From contig CAJXUK010000009.1 of the NCBI GenBank assembly GCA_913061435.1, positions 22,477-86,476 of the forward strand: a stretch of 64,000 nucleotides of DNA. Direction: 5' to 3'. A model generated the notes under the pieces. That model did no database searches. It had not been told where the DNA came from and saw nothing but the letters and a program-made list of their open reading frames with translations. A program made the translations under genes and the position numbers. Shown here piece by piece: positions 38,169 to 48,276 of this stretch (position 1 is the first letter of the stretch; every line of letters starts with the position of its first letter). This DNA comes from an uncultured Thalassolituus sp. (lineage in GTDB: Bacteria; Pseudomonadota; Gammaproteobacteria; Pseudomonadales; Oceanobacteraceae).

Positions 38169-41100
38169 ATGGATAGTGAACGTTTATTACTGACAGTTAT
38201 TTTTTATGGCATTTTGCTATTTACCATTGCTTGGGTAACTGAGCGCTATGGTTACAAGCTAAAACAGGCCTGGTTAAGGCCGTTAGTTTATACCCTGTCG
38301 ATTGGCGTTTATTGCAGTTCTTGGACTTTTTTAGGAGCTGCAGGCCAAGCATCCAATAAAGGCTGGCATTATTTGCCGTTGTATTTGGGCCCTGTTTTAT
38401 TAATCGTTTTGGGCTGGCCTTTTCTTCATCGCTTAATCACGATGAGTTCGCGCAACAAAATCACCTCTATTGCCGACTTTATTGGCTCTCGCTATGGTAA
38501 GTACCAACCCTTAGCCGCCGCCGTTACCTTGGTACTGGTGATTGGTACTTTGCCTTATATCGCACTGCAACTAAGAGCTGTTGATATTGCTTGGAACAGC
38601 ACCGACTGGAGTAATGATAGCTTCCTTGCCGAAGAATTCAGCTCCGGGGTTGTAACAGCGATGATTATGGCTTGGTTCGCGATTATCTTTGGTACTCGTG
38701 TCATCAATGGCCCCAATAAGTTACGTGGCTTAATGGCGGTTATTGCTACCGAGTCGGTGATTAAATTATTAGCTTTTGTCGTGGTTGCTTTATTTGCTTG
38801 GAGCCTGTTGTACGAAGCGGATATTTCGTTACTTGCGCATCAGCCTCAGTTCAGCATTGACCAGTTATTTTCACCTCGCTTTTTTACCGAAATGGTTTTA
38901 TCGGCCATTGCCATTGTCTGCTTGCCACGGCAGTTTCATGTGATGGCCGTGGAATATCAGCGCGAAAGTGATTTGCGCTATACGCGCTGGTTATTACCAC
39001 TTTATTTGGGCTTATTTGCTGTATTGGTGTTGCCTATTGCTCAGGCTGGGTCGGTGTTTTTGGCGGATTCTGGCTTACCAGCAGACAGTTATGTGTTGAT
39101 GCTTCCGCACTGGAATGACCAGCCTTTTATTCATGCTTTTGCTGTTATTGGTGCTTTATCTGCGGCGACGGGTATGGTCGTTGTGGCAACGATTGCATTG
39201 TCGATTATGATCTCAAACGAACTGATTGTGCCGGTTTGGCTGCGTTTGAGTTCTCGCCAAAAAGAGCAGCCTTCGGATCTTGCTGATTCGTTGCGTTTGA
39301 TACGACGTATTTCTATTATCACCATTATTGGCTTAGCCTGGTGGTTAGAGGGTATTTTAAACAACAACGGCAGTTTAGCCGGTATTGGCTTAATTTCTTT
39401 TGCTGCTTGTGCACAGTTAATTCCTTCGATTTTGGCTGCTTTATATTGGCAAAAAGCCCATCGTAATGGTGTGATGGCTGGCTTAATTGCCGGTTTATTG
39501 GTTTGGTTTTATTGTCTACTTTTGCCGCTTATGCTTCCTGCAGACTCGTCTTTGGTGAATCAAGGTCTATTCCAAATAGCTTGGCTGAAACCTTACGATC
39601 TGTTTAATACAGGCTTCTGGGATACTTTAACCCACGGTGTATTTTGGAGTTTAACGTTCAACAGTTTAATTTTTATTTTGGTTTCTAAGTGGTCGGCATT
39701 GACCAATTTAGACGTACGCCAAGCCAATGCTTTTTTGCAGTTTAAAGATGAACACTTTGGTTACGATACACCCTTAGATCCTAGTCCTTCTGGCATTGAA
39801 GTGCATCAGCTGCAATCACTTGTTCATCCACTTTTTGGTGAAACCCGCAGTTCAAAAATGTGGAGCGCTTTTGAACAACAGTTGGGGCATCGTTTACTGC
39901 CTAACGATAAAGCGCCACGCTTTGTAGTAACCGCTATCGAAAGTGATTTAGCCGCTATTATTGGTGCCGTGTCAGCACGTAAAGCCATTCGTTTATTGAT
40001 TGGTAAGCAACCGCTGTTTTTGCAAGATTTCGTCTCGTTAGTGAGTGGTAGTTCACGCCAGATTCAGTTTAGTCAAACCTTATTGCAAACGACCCTAGAT
40101 ACCATCCCACAGGGTATTAGTGTAGTCGATAAAGATTTAAAACTGGTGGTTTGGAATCAGCAGTATCAAGAGCTTTTTGATTACCCGCAGCGCTTACTTT
40201 ATATCGGCTGTGATATTTCAAAAGTCTATTATTACAACGCGGTACGAGGCTACTTAGGCAATGACGACGACCCCGTTGATGCCATTGTTGCCAAGCGCAT
40301 TAAACAACTCGCTTCGGGCAAACCCTATCGCTTAGAGCGCCGCCTGCCCAACAATAGAGTCATTGAAACTTGTGGTACGCCGCTAGAAAACGGGGGTTAT
40401 GTCACCACATACACCGACATAACCGACTTTGATAACATGCTCAGCCAGTTAGAAAATAACAAACAGCTACTAGAGCACAGGGTTAAAGACAGAACGTCTG
40501 AATTACAGCAAGTAAACGATTCTTTGTTACGTGAAAATGAATTGCGTGGCCGTGTTGAGTCCGAACTTAAATCGGTTAACGAAAGTAAAAACCATTTTAT
40601 GGCGGCAGCCAGCCATGATTTGTTGCAACCGATCAATGCGGCAAGGCTTTTTACATCGTCGTTAATTCAAATGACAAAAGATGAAGCCCATCAGCCATTA
40701 AAACAAACGGTTGATCAACTAGATGATGCCTTGTTACAAGCCGAGCATTTGATTAACTCGCTGCGTGATATTTCTCGTCTTCGCTCGGGTAAAGAAAGAC
40801 CCAGTCGCGAAAACTTTTCTTTGCATCAACTTTTAAAATCGCTTGCTGCAGAGGCAGGCATTATTGCTCAAGATAAAAACCTAGAGTTTCATTGGGTTGA
40901 TTGCCAGCAATGGCTGTTTACCGATCGCCACTTATTGCGCCGCATTGTGCAAAACTTTTTATCCAATGCTTTACGTTATACACAAGAAGGCAAAGTGCTG
41001 CTGGGCTGTAGAAGAAAGCCTGGGGCTATAACGATTGAAGTATGGGATACAGGCCCAGGAATTTCAGAAGAAAATCGTCAGCGCATTTTTGAAGAATTTG

Positions 41101-41684
41101 AACGTCTGCCAGGCAGTACCCTGCAAGGCTTAGGTTTGGGTTTATCTATTGCAAAAAATATCTCTCTGCTTTTAGGACATGAAATTTCATTAGACTCTAA
41201 ACTGGGTCATGGTTCAGTATTTCGTGTCACAGTGCCGCTAGGGACAAAACAAGCAACCACTCAGCAAAAACGTTTGAGTGACCCCAACCTAAACGGCGTT
41301 AAGGTGCTGTGTGTTGATAACGAAGCACGTATTCTTGCCGGTATGCAATCTTTATTGGAACAATGGGGCTGTGAAGTAACAACCGCTTTTAACTTGCGGC
41401 AATCATTAGATTTATGGAAAAAAGAGCAAGCTCCACAACTGGTATTGGCCGACTTCCACTTAGATAATGAAACTGGTTTAGATATTTTAGAAGCATTGCA
41501 GTATCACTGGCAACAGCCGCTGGCGGCGATTATTATCAGTGCCGACAACAGTGATGAAGTACGCGACCAAGTTGCCAATGCCGGTTATTTGTATTTGCCC
41601 AAACCGATTGTGGCTAATGCATTACGAACAACAATGAATAGAGCATTACGCAAAGCAAAGAAAAACGCATCCAAATTGAAATAA
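38169..41684 (+). CDS. crbS: SLC5-fused hybrid histidine kinase, CrbS-like
   Basis: The 1171-residue protein joins a sodium:solute-symporter-like domain of about 13 helices (residues 1-500), a linker in the place of the STAC domain (about 520-625), a PAS domain (about 635-750), a coiled coil, a HisKA domain with H816 (SHDLLQPINAARL), an ATPase domain and a C-terminal receiver with D1095 (VLADFHLDN). This layout is that of CrbS/MxtR, which with CrbR/ErdR activates acs in vibrios and pseudomonads. The regulator and acs lie 2-3 kb downstream. What the transporter half senses is unknown. Confidence 0.85.
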   Translation: MDSERLLLTVIFYGILLFTIAWVTERYGYKLKQAWLRPLVYTLSIGVYCSSWTFLGAAGQASNKGWHYLPLYLGPVLLIVLGWPFLHRLITMSSRNKITSIADFIGSRYGKYQPLAAAVTLVLVIGTLPYIALQLRAVDIAWNSTDWSNDSFLAEEFSSGVVTAMIMAWFAIIFGTRVINGPNKLRGLMAVIATESVIKLLAFVVVALFAWSLLYEADISLLAHQPQFSIDQLFSPRFFTEMVLSAIAIVCLPRQFHVMAVEYQRESDLRYTRWLLPLYLGLFAVLVLPIAQAGSVFLADSGLPADSYVLMLPHWNDQPFIHAFAVIGALSAATGMVVVATIALSIMISNELIVPVWLRLSSRQKEQPSDLADSLRLIRRISIITIIGLAWWLEGILNNNGSLAGIGLISFAACAQLIPSILAALYWQKAHRNGVMAGLIAGLLVWFYCLLLPLMLPADSSLVNQGLFQIAWLKPYDLFNTGFWDTLTHGVFWSLTFNSLIFILVSKWSALTNLDVRQANAFLQFKDEHFGYDTPLDPSPSGIEVHQLQSLVHPLFGETRSSKMWSAFEQQLGHRLLPNDKAPRFVVTAIESDLAAIIGAVSARKAIRLLIGKQPLFLQDFVSLVSGSSRQIQFSQTLLQTTLDTIPQGISVVDKDLKLVVWNQQYQELFDYPQRLLYIGCDISKVYYYNAVRGYLGNDDDPVDAIVAKRIKQLASGKPYRLERRLPNNRVIETCGTPLENGGYVTTYTDITDFDNMLSQLENNKQLLEHRVKDRTSELQQVNDSLLRENELRGRVESELKSVNESKNHFMAAASHDLLQPINAARLFTSSLIQMTKDEAHQPLKQTVDQLDDALLQAEHLINSLRDISRLRSGKERPSRENFSLHQLLKSLAAEAGIIAQDKNLEFHWVDCQQWLFTDRHLLRRIVQNFLSNALRYTQEGKVLLGCRRKPGAITIEVWDTGPGISEENRQRIFEEFERLPGSTLQGLGLGLSIAKNISLLLGHEISLDSKLGHGSVFRVTVPLGTKQATTQQKRLSDPNLNGVKVLCVDNEARILAGMQSLLEQWGCEVTTAFNLRQSLDLWKKEQAPQLVLADFHLDNETGLDILEALQYHWQQPLAAIIISADNSDEVRDQVANAGYLYLPKPIVANALRTTMNRALRKAKKNASKLK

Positions 41685-42133
41685 ATTTCTAATTTATTAA
41701 GCAGCCATCAACTCAAATTTAGCTTTAAATTTTGCAATATTTAACTATAAAAATGTTGTTATATTTAAAGCTAAAATACTTCAAATACCTTCTGATTAAC
41801 TCTTTTTTTGATCGTAAAAAAACAGCATAAATCGACCAAAATTTAGCTAGTATTTTATCCAAAAAATTCATATTGGACTTTAGTCTAATGCCCTAAAAAT
41901 AAATATAAGTTATTGATTTAAAAGAGCTTTTTTATTAATTTTTTATTCAAAAACACTACTGAAAATCAGGCAAAAAATTAATTTTAAAGAACCTCTATTT
42001 TTATCTTTACAGCATAATTTTTAGGCAGTATTTTGTCTGCACAATGAGTATTTGAAAAAAATAATTTCCCTTATTTTTTTAAAATATTCGCCATTAAAAA
42101 ATATAAAAATCTTGAAAGATTCTAGGACAAAAT
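41685..42133. other. AT-rich intergenic region with long inverted repeat
   Basis: This 449-bp gap holds a perfect 13-bp inverted repeat (41718-41730 with 41763-41775), directly after crbS and possibly a transcript end. It also has a regulator-like palindrome at 41873-41888 and many A and T runs that could bend DNA. I find no credible ORF. Confidence 0.6.
41873..41888. promoter_or_regulatory. Palindrome TTGGAC-N4-GTCTAA (candidate CrbR site)
   Basis: Shares the TTAGAC-N4-GTCTAA pattern found twice between acs and the porin. It lies about 245 bp before the NCS2 transporter start. Confidence 0.5.
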
Positions 42134-43531
42134 ATGCAACAACAAAGAGAATACGGTGGCGAACAGCCATTCTGGAAAGCAGGCCCGTTTAAAATAAGAT
42201 TACCCTTTGTACATTATCGCTGGGAATACCCAGAAATGCTGCAGGGTTTCTTTATGTTCGTAGTAGGTCTGGCAATGATTCCTCTGCTAGAAACCTATTT
42301 AGGCATGCCTTATGAAGCAGCACTTGCCTTTACCTTTATTGCGGGTATCGGCTACATGCTACCTGCGTTATTGGGTGTTCCACTTGTACCGGGCTGGATT
42401 ACACCGGCTATCCCTGTTGTGCTTTTGTATCTAAAAGGTTTTGAACCAGGACCAGAAGCGATTAAAGCGATGTTCGCGCTACAGATCGAAGTGACACTTA
42501 TCTTTTTGTTTTTGGGTATTACCAAACTTGGCGATAAGCTGGTTACGTCCATTCCTAATTCATTAAAGTCTGGTGTGATTATTGGTGCAGGTGTTGCTGC
42601 ATTAATGGGCGAATTAAAATCAGGTGGTCGTATTGATACCACGCCTATCTCTATCATCATTGGTGCTTTAGTTTCGGCTTATGTTTTATTCTCTTTATCG
42701 TTCAAAAACGTTATTGAAAAGAACCCTCTTGCTAAAATGTTGGCTAACTTTGGTTTAGTTACAGGTATGATTGCTGCAATTCTTGTGGGTTGGGCTGTTG
42801 GCGAATACCCACTTCCTGATATCCAAATGGGCATCACTCAACCAGATTTTGGCCTAATGTGGAGCTACTTAATTTTTGAACAAGGCTTGCCTTCTTACGA
42901 TGTGTTCTTACTGGCTATTCCTACTGCTATTATTGCTTATGTAATCGCATTTGGTGACATCATTATTGGCTTTACTCTAGTAAGCCGTGTAGATAAGCAA
43001 CGCCCTGACGAAACAGTTGAAGAGAACGTAGACCGTGTTCACTTGGTCACTGCTGCTCGTAACGCATTACATGCCTTCTTTGCGCCTTGGCCTGGTCTTT
43101 CTGGCCCAGTATTTACTGCGGCTCACGCAACCATTGTTGAACGTTATGCCATGGGCAAAAAGTCGATGGAGTCTATCTACAGTGGTGGTGGTACGTTCTG
43201 GATCAGCGGCATGTTGGCTTTGTTCATGCTTCCGTTAGTAACCTTCTTTAAACCAGTATTGCCAATTGCTTTGTCGCTAACACTTATCTTAACGGCTTAC
43301 ATTTGTATCTTGGTGGGTATGGAACAGTTAAAGAACTCAACTGAACGCGGCGTTGCCGGTATCGTAGCCATTACCTTGGCTATGCCAGATCCTAAATCAA
43401 CTATTTATGCGGTTGTGATTGGTTTGGTATTGTACTTCTTACTTGAACGTCCTCGCCTACTGGGCAAGCACAACAATGAAGACAATATTTTCTTAGATAC
43501 TGATGATGCTGTCGCAGAAAAAGAGAAATAA
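42134..43531 (+). CDS. NCS2-like (xanthine/uracil family) permease
   Basis: The 465-residue membrane protein has about 12-14 hydrophobic segments. Half-helix regions such as GVPLVPGWITPAIPVV and APWPGLSGPVFTAAHATIVERY recall the nucleobase/ascorbate permease fold. It is less typical than true uracil permeases, so the substrate is open. Its position between crbS and crbR, and the shared palindrome upstream, suggest control by the acetate switch. A good terminator follows. Confidence 0.75.
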   Translation: MQQQREYGGEQPFWKAGPFKIRLPFVHYRWEYPEMLQGFFMFVVGLAMIPLLETYLGMPYEAALAFTFIAGIGYMLPALLGVPLVPGWITPAIPVVLLYLKGFEPGPEAIKAMFALQIEVTLIFLFLGITKLGDKLVTSIPNSLKSGVIIGAGVAALMGELKSGGRIDTTPISIIIGALVSAYVLFSLSFKNVIEKNPLAKMLANFGLVTGMIAAILVGWAVGEYPLPDIQMGITQPDFGLMWSYLIFEQGLPSYDVFLLAIPTAIIAYVIAFGDIIIGFTLVSRVDKQRPDETVEENVDRVHLVTAARNALHAFFAPWPGLSGPVFTAAHATIVERYAMGKKSMESIYSGGGTFWISGMLALFMLPLVTFFKPVLPIALSLTLILTAYICILVGMEQLKNSTERGVAGIVAITLAMPDPKSTIYAVVIGLVLYFLLERPRLLGKHNNEDNIFLDTDDAVAEKEK

Positions 43532-43572
43532 TCGCTGTTTAATTAATGAGTTAATTAACTAGCTGATTAAAT

Positions 43573-43612
43573 AAAAAAACCCTTGCTTCTAAATGAAGCA
43601 AGGGTTTTTTTT
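43573..43612. terminator. Bidirectional terminator between permease and crbR
   Basis: CCCTTGCTTC and GAAGCAAGGG pair around TAAAT, with A7 on the left and T8 on the right; it serves both convergent genes. Confidence 0.95.
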
Positions 43613-43627
43613 GTGCCTGCTATTAAG

Positions 43628-44296
43628 CTAGTTAAAACTGGCGGCGTTATTCACTGGGTTAATCGCTAACTGACTAAAAGTCATCACTACTTGGGTGCGT
43701 GAGTTCATGCCAAGCTTCTTGAATATTTCTGTCATGTGAGCTTTTACAGTAGATTCTGTCACATTCAATTCGTAGGCAATTTGTTTATTCAATAATCCTT
43801 GGCTCACCATGGTAGCAACCCGAAACTGCTTGGGCGTTAGCGAAGCGATTGCATCGGCAGCGTCCAGTTCATCGTCGGCAACTCCTGGGGCATCAATAAC
43901 GTGCTGAGGCACCCATACACCACCAGCCAAGACTTCATCAATCGCTTGATAAATATCAGCAGCAGACGCACTTTTAGATAGAAACCCACTGGCACCATGA
44001 TCGATTGCGCGACGAATGATATCGCTTTCTTCATGGGCAGAAACAATCATCACAGGAATATTGGGATAATTAGCATTTAAGAAAATAAGAGAACTGAAGC
44101 CTGCGGCTCCGGGCATGTGCAAATCAAGAAGAATTAAATCGGTATCACTATTACGTTCAACACAGGTTTGTAGACTAACAAGGTCTTCGGCTTCGGTTAT
44201 CGCCGTATCAGGAAAATGGGCAAGCAATGTGCCTTTAAGAGCAGTTCTAAATAACGGATGGTCGTCAGCAATAATAATATTGGCCGCTTGCAGCAT
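43628..44296 (-). CDS. crbR: LuxR-type response regulator, CrbR-like
   Basis: The 222-residue protein has a receiver domain with D11/D12, phospho-acceptor D58 (LILLDLHMPG) and K108, and a C-terminal LuxR helix-turn-helix (LTPKQFRVATMVSQGLLNKQIAYELNV region, about residues 152-205). With the SLC5-type kinase upstream and acs next to it, it fits CrbR/ErdR, the activator of acs. It lies about 100 bp after acs on the same strand, so part of its transcription may come from acs. Confidence 0.85.
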   Translation of the reverse strand: MLQAANIIIADDHPLFRTALKGTLLAHFPDTAITEAEDLVSLQTCVERNSDTDLILLDLHMPGAAGFSSLIFLNANYPNIPVMIVSAHEESDIIRRAIDHGASGFLSKSASAADIYQAIDEVLAGGVWVPQHVIDAPGVADDELDAADAIASLTPKQFRVATMVSQGLLNKQIAYELNVTESTVKAHMTEIFKKLGMNSRTQVVMTFSQLAINPVNNAASFN

Positions 44297-44342
44297 GATG
44301 TAACCCTGTGAATAATTATTCTTATTTGCAAAGGGTTAATGT

Positions 44343-44385
44343 ACACCGAACGGGCTTTAGTGACTAGCTAAAACCCGCAAGGTGT
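44343..44385 (-). other. Hairpin between acs and crbR
   Basis: ACACC/GGTGT and CGGG-C-TTTAG/CTAAA-A-CCCG pair as a long imperfect stem with symmetric internal loops, 8 bp past the acs stop. No T tract follows on the minus strand, so partial attenuation or mRNA processing is more likely than full termination. Confidence 0.45.
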
Positions 44386-44392
44386 TTATGAC

Positions 44393-46363
44393 TTAACTTG
44401 CATGCATCTCGCTATGCACTTTAATTAAATCATCAACTACGCTTGGGTCGGCCAAGGTAGATGTGTCGCCAATACTATCGATTTCATTGGTAGCAATTTT
44501 ACGTAAAATTCGACGCATAATTTTACCTGATCGTGTTTTTGGCAGACCCGGTGCCCACTGAATTTGATCTGGAGTGGCAATCGGCCCGATCTCTTTACGA
44601 ACCCAAGTAATTAGCTCTTTGCGCAAGGCATCGCTTTCACTAACACCTGCAGCCAAAGTGACATAAACGTAAATACCTTCACCCTTGATGTCGTGTGGAA
44701 AGCCAACTACCGCGGCTTCGGTAACAGAATCGTGAGCAACTAAGGCGTTTTCAACTTCTGCAGTTCCCATGCGGTGACCAGAAACGTTTAATACGTCGTC
44801 TACTCGCCCGGTTAAGAAGAAATAACCATCTTCGTCACGACGTGCGCCGTCACCGGTAAAGTAACTGCCTTCGTAGGTAGAAAAATACGTGTCGATAAAA
44901 CGCTGATGATCGCCAAATACACTGCGCATTTGCCCTGGCCAGCTGTCTTTAATAATCAAGTTGCCCTGGGTTACACCGTGCAGTTCTGTACCGTGTTCAT
45001 CAACTAAGGCTGGCTGAACACCAAACATAGGCAAGGTTGCCGAACCAGGTTTTAAATCGGTTGCACCTGGCAGCGGAGCAATCATTGCACCACCAGTTTC
45101 GGTTTGCCACCAAGTATCAATGATTGGGCATTTACCACCACCAAATTCTTTATGATACCAGCGCCATACGTCCGGATTAATCGGTTCGCCTACCGTACCT
45201 AACATGCGTAAAGAACTTAAATCTGAGTGTCTGGTAGCGGCATCGCCTTCTGCCATTAAAGATCGAATGGCTGTAGGCGCTACGTACAAAATGTTTACTT
45301 TGTATTTTTCTATTAAGCGCCCTGCTCGGCCAATGTCTGGGTAGGTAGGAATACCTTCAAACATGACAACTGTGGCAGCGTTACACAATGGCCCGTAAAC
45401 AATATAGCTGTGGCCAGTAATCCAACCCACATCCGCCGCGCACCAATAAATTTCACCTGGGCGGTAATCAAAAATATATTCATGGGTCATTGAGGCATAC
45501 AACAAGTAGCCACCCGTTGTGTGTACTACGCCTTTTGGCTTACCGGTAGAACCGGAGGTGTACAAAATAAACAGTGGATCTTCTGCATTCATGCGCTCAG
45601 GCGGGCACACATCTGACTGGTGAGAAACCAAGTTGTGGTAATCAATATCACGACCAACCTGACGATTAACGTCGGCACCGGTATGGTTTAACACAATCAC
45701 GTTATTGATCTGGCCGTCTGGACAAAGACTAATGGCTTCGTCAACATTATGTTTAAGAGGTACATGGCGACCACCACGCAAGCCTTCGTCGGCGGTGATT
45801 ACATATCGACAACCACCGTCTTCAATGCGTCCGGCTAGTGCTTCTGGCGAGAACCCGGCAAATACAACAGAGTGAATAGCACCAATACGCGTACAAGCCA
45901 GCATGGCCATGGTCGCTTCTGGCACCATAGGTAAATAAAGCGTTACGATATCGCCCTTTTTGATGCCTAACGATTTTAAGCCGTTGGCTAAGCGATTAAC
46001 TTCTACCGATAATTCATTGTAAGTAATACGACGAGCTTCATCTTCGCTGCCTTCGTGTTCTCCATCTGGCTCCCATAAAATAGCAACTTCGTCACCACGC
46101 TCGGCCAAATGGCGATCAATACAGTTTTCACTAACGTTTAAAAAACCATCTTCGAACCAGCGAATGTGTAAGTCTTTTTTGTCATAAGAAACGTCTTTAA
46201 CCTTAGTAAAAGGTGTTATCCATTTTAAACGCTGAGCTTGTTGCGCCCAAAATTCTTCTGGAGATTCTAACGACTGTTGGTACATCGCTTGGTACTGTTC
46301 TTTAGTGATCAGCGTTTTTTCACGCTGCTCGGAACTGACTGGGTAGATCGTTTGTTCGCTCAT
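44393..46363 (-). CDS. acs: Acetyl-CoA synthetase Acs
   Basis: Activates acetate to acetyl-CoA through acetyl-AMP. The 656-residue protein has the P-loop [24 protein letters not shown], and K614 in [11 protein letters not shown], the lysine controlled by acetylation in this family. AGGGATC precedes the ATG. The divergent gene is a porin, and both face an intergenic region with two copies of a palindrome that may bind CrbR. Confidence 0.97.
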   Translation of the reverse strand: MSEQTIYPVSSEQREKTLITKEQYQAMYQQSLESPEEFWAQQAQRLKWITPFTKVKDVSYDKKDLHIRWFEDGFLNVSENCIDRHLAERGDEVAILWEPDGEHEGSEDEARRITYNELSVEVNRLANGLKSLGIKKGDIVTLYLPMVPEATMAMLACTRIGAIHSVVFAGFSPEALAGRIEDGGCRYVITADEGLRGGRHVPLKHNVDEAISLCPDGQINNVIVLNHTGADVNRQVGRDIDYHNLVSHQSDVCPPERMNAEDPLFILYTSGSTGKPKGVVHTTGGYLLYASMTHEYIFDYRPGEIYWCAADVGWITGHSYIVYGPLCNAATVVMFEGIPTYPDIGRAGRLIEKYKVNILYVAPTAIRSLMAEGDAATRHSDLSSLRMLGTVGEPINPDVWRWYHKEFGGGKCPIIDTWWQTETGGAMIAPLPGATDLKPGSATLPMFGVQPALVDEHGTELHGVTQGNLIIKDSWPGQMRSVFGDHQRFIDTYFSTYEGSYFTGDGARRDEDGYFFLTGRVDDVLNVSGHRMGTAEVENALVAHDSVTEAAVVGFPHDIKGEGIYVYVTLAAGVSESDALRKELITWVRKEIGPIATPDQIQWAPGLPKTRSGKIMRRILRKIATNEIDSIGDTSTLADPSVVDDLIKVHSEMHAS

Positions 46364-46451
46364 GTGATCCCTCTATTTTTTAGGATTATTTTTCTTAAAA
46401 TTATTTTTTTACCTTGCATCCATTGTTCACCCAGTTCGCGATTGGGGTCTA

Positions 46452-46467
46452 TTAGACCTTTGTCTAA
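46452..46467. promoter_or_regulatory. Palindrome TTAGAC-N4-GTCTAA (candidate CrbR site, acs side)
   Basis: Perfect six-base arms around CTTT, about 90 bp before the acs start. An outer GGTC/GACC pair extends the symmetry. Confidence 0.55.
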
Positions 46468-46522
46468 GACCAGAATGCCTCTTAATTTAGGTTAGTGGCC
46501 CATTTCCGCCTTTTTTTTCACA

Positions 46523-46538
46523 CTAGACTAAAGACTAA
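46523..46538. promoter_or_regulatory. Palindrome-like CTAGAC-N4-GACTAA (candidate CrbR site, porin side)
   Basis: Ten of twelve arm bases match the TTAGAC-N4-GTCTAA pattern; it lies about 115 bp before the porin start and 71 bp centre to centre from the acs-side site. Confidence 0.5.
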
Positions 46539-46653
46539 TACTGCTGGCTTTCTGTTGAGAGTAAAACTGATTAGGTAATCAAAAAAATCATAAAAATGAT
46601 TCAACCAAAAATCAAATAACAAAAGATACAGCCCGTATCGCTGAGGCACTCAG

Positions 46654-47928
46654 ATGAAGAAAACCAACAATAACAACCACCTATTCAAAAAGTCTATGAA
46701 TAAACTTGCGGTGACAATTGGCGTCATTAGCGGTTCATTAGTCTTGTTAACTCCCGCAGCCCAAGCAGCAGAAACCCAATACAGTTTTGGTGGCTTTGTA
46801 AAAGCCGATGCTATTTTTAGCCAATACTCTGATCAACAACGCGCCGGTAATGTCGGTGATGATTTCATTGTGCCTTCAACAACAGCAGTGGGCGATGGCA
46901 GCAATAAAGGCGATGTGGTATTTGATAGCCATGCGCGTACCAGCCGTTTGTTTTTCAAAACGGTAACAGAAACAGACGCCGGCGAAGTTAAAACCCATGT
47001 CGAAATGGATTTTAACGACAGCAATAGTAATGAACGCTTAACCAACCAATCCAGCTCTGGCTTACGCCATGCGTTTGTTTCTTGGAAAAACTCTGAGACT
47101 TCTTCGATCTTAGCGGGTCAAACCTGGAGTACTTTCTTTAACCCTAGCGCTCTTCCAGAGTCTGCCGATTTTGTTGGCACAACCTCGGGTACTATTTTCG
47201 CGCGCCAAACTCAAATTCGTTACACCCAAAACATGGGCAATGGCAAGGTGATGTTCTCGGCAGAAAACCCTTCCGTGAGTTTGTATGATGCTGGTTTCAA
47301 CGCTACGAATTATACACCTGCAGAAATTACTGAGGGTAAATCAGTTTCTAATAATGCCTATGATAACAGCGGCATGCCAGACCTGGTCGGTCGTTATGAC
47401 GGCAAAACCGGTGCTTTAAACTACAGCGCTGCGGCCATGGTTCGCCAGATTAATTATGATTATGTAGATAGCGACGACTCTACTATTAAAGGTGATAACA
47501 GCCAAATCGGTATGGGTTTAACCGTATCGGGTAAATATGCCTTCAGCAACGGTGATGATTTTAAATTCATGCTGAGCCACGGTCATTTGGGTCGTTACAT
47601 TGCATTAAACGCTTTCCGTGATGGCGTAGTTGAAGCCGATGGTGACATTGAATTAATCACTTCTATGGGTGGTTTTGTTGCATATCGCCACATGTGGAGC
47701 GACAAGTTACGCAGCACAGTGAGCTACGCTTATTCTGAAGCAGACAACCCAGACACAATAACTACCGATGTAACCAAATCTGTCAGCAATGCCAACATCA
47801 ACCTCATGTATTCACCCACTAAAAATTTAACCTTTGGTGGCGAGTACATTTTGGCCGAACGTGAAGTTGAAAGCGGTGCCGATGGTGATCTGAACCGTCT
47901 TCACTTAACCACTAAGTGGGTGTTCTAA
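46654..47928 (+). CDS. DcaP-like outer-membrane porin
   Basis: The 424-residue protein has an extended signal peptide ending near PAAQA (about residue 38), then YSFGGFVKADAIFS and barrel strands to a C-terminal KWVF. This resembles DcaP-type trimeric porins for dicarboxylates and other organic acids. It is divergent from acs and just upstream of the symporter pair, so uptake of acetate or related acids across the outer membrane is a fair inference. The ATG at 46654 is used, though an internal ATG at 46696 would give a shorter signal. Confidence 0.82.
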   Translation: MKKTNNNNHLFKKSMNKLAVTIGVISGSLVLLTPAAQAAETQYSFGGFVKADAIFSQYSDQQRAGNVGDDFIVPSTTAVGDGSNKGDVVFDSHARTSRLFFKTVTETDAGEVKTHVEMDFNDSNSNERLTNQSSSGLRHAFVSWKNSETSSILAGQTWSTFFNPSALPESADFVGTTSGTIFARQTQIRYTQNMGNGKVMFSAENPSVSLYDAGFNATNYTPAEITEGKSVSNNAYDNSGMPDLVGRYDGKTGALNYSAAAMVRQINYDYVDSDDSTIKGDNSQIGMGLTVSGKYAFSNGDDFKFMLSHGHLGRYIALNAFRDGVVEADGDIELITSMGGFVAYRHMWSDKLRSTVSYAYSEADNPDTITTDVTKSVSNANINLMYSPTKNLTFGGEYILAEREVESGADGDLNRLHLTTKWVF

Positions 47929-47951
47929 AGTAATGAAGTAATTTGTTCTAC

Positions 47952-47971
47952 GCGGGTGTAACCACACCCGC
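47952..47971 (+). other. Intercistronic hairpin, porin to DUF4212
   Basis: GCGGGTGT and ACACCCGC pair perfectly around AACC. The following bases are A-rich, so this is not a classical terminator; it may set the ratio of porin to symporter message. Confidence 0.6.
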
Positions 47972-47998
47972 ATAATAATAAAAATGGAGAATTACATT

Positions 47999-48265
47999 AT
48001 GGCGTTTAAATCTGAAGATGATGCGAAAGCATATTGGAAAGAAAATGTCGGAATAATGATCAAACTATTAATCGTTTGGTTTGTTGTTTCATTTGGTTGC
48101 GGGATCTTATTTGTAGAAGAACTCAATGCAATCAAAATTGGTGGCTACAAGCTGGGCTTCTGGTTCGCTCAACAAGGCGCTATTTATTCATTCGTTATTT
48201 TGACTCTAGTGTATGCCAAGTTAATGGCTTCGCTGGATCGTAAATACGGTGTAGACGACGAATAG
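47999..48265 (+). CDS. DUF4212 small membrane subunit of the symporter
   Basis: The 88-residue protein has two hydrophobic segments (about residues 19-38 and 53-73) and the AYWKENVGIM opening typical of DUF4212. It regularly precedes an ActP-like sodium:solute symporter and is thought to be its partner. GGAGA precedes the ATG at 47999. The symporter gene starts 11 bp later. Confidence 0.9.
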   Translation: MAFKSEDDAKAYWKENVGIMIKLLIVWFVVSFGCGILFVEELNAIKIGGYKLGFWFAQQGAIYSFVILTLVYAKLMASLDRKYGVDDE

Positions 48266-48276
48266 GAGTACAGACT

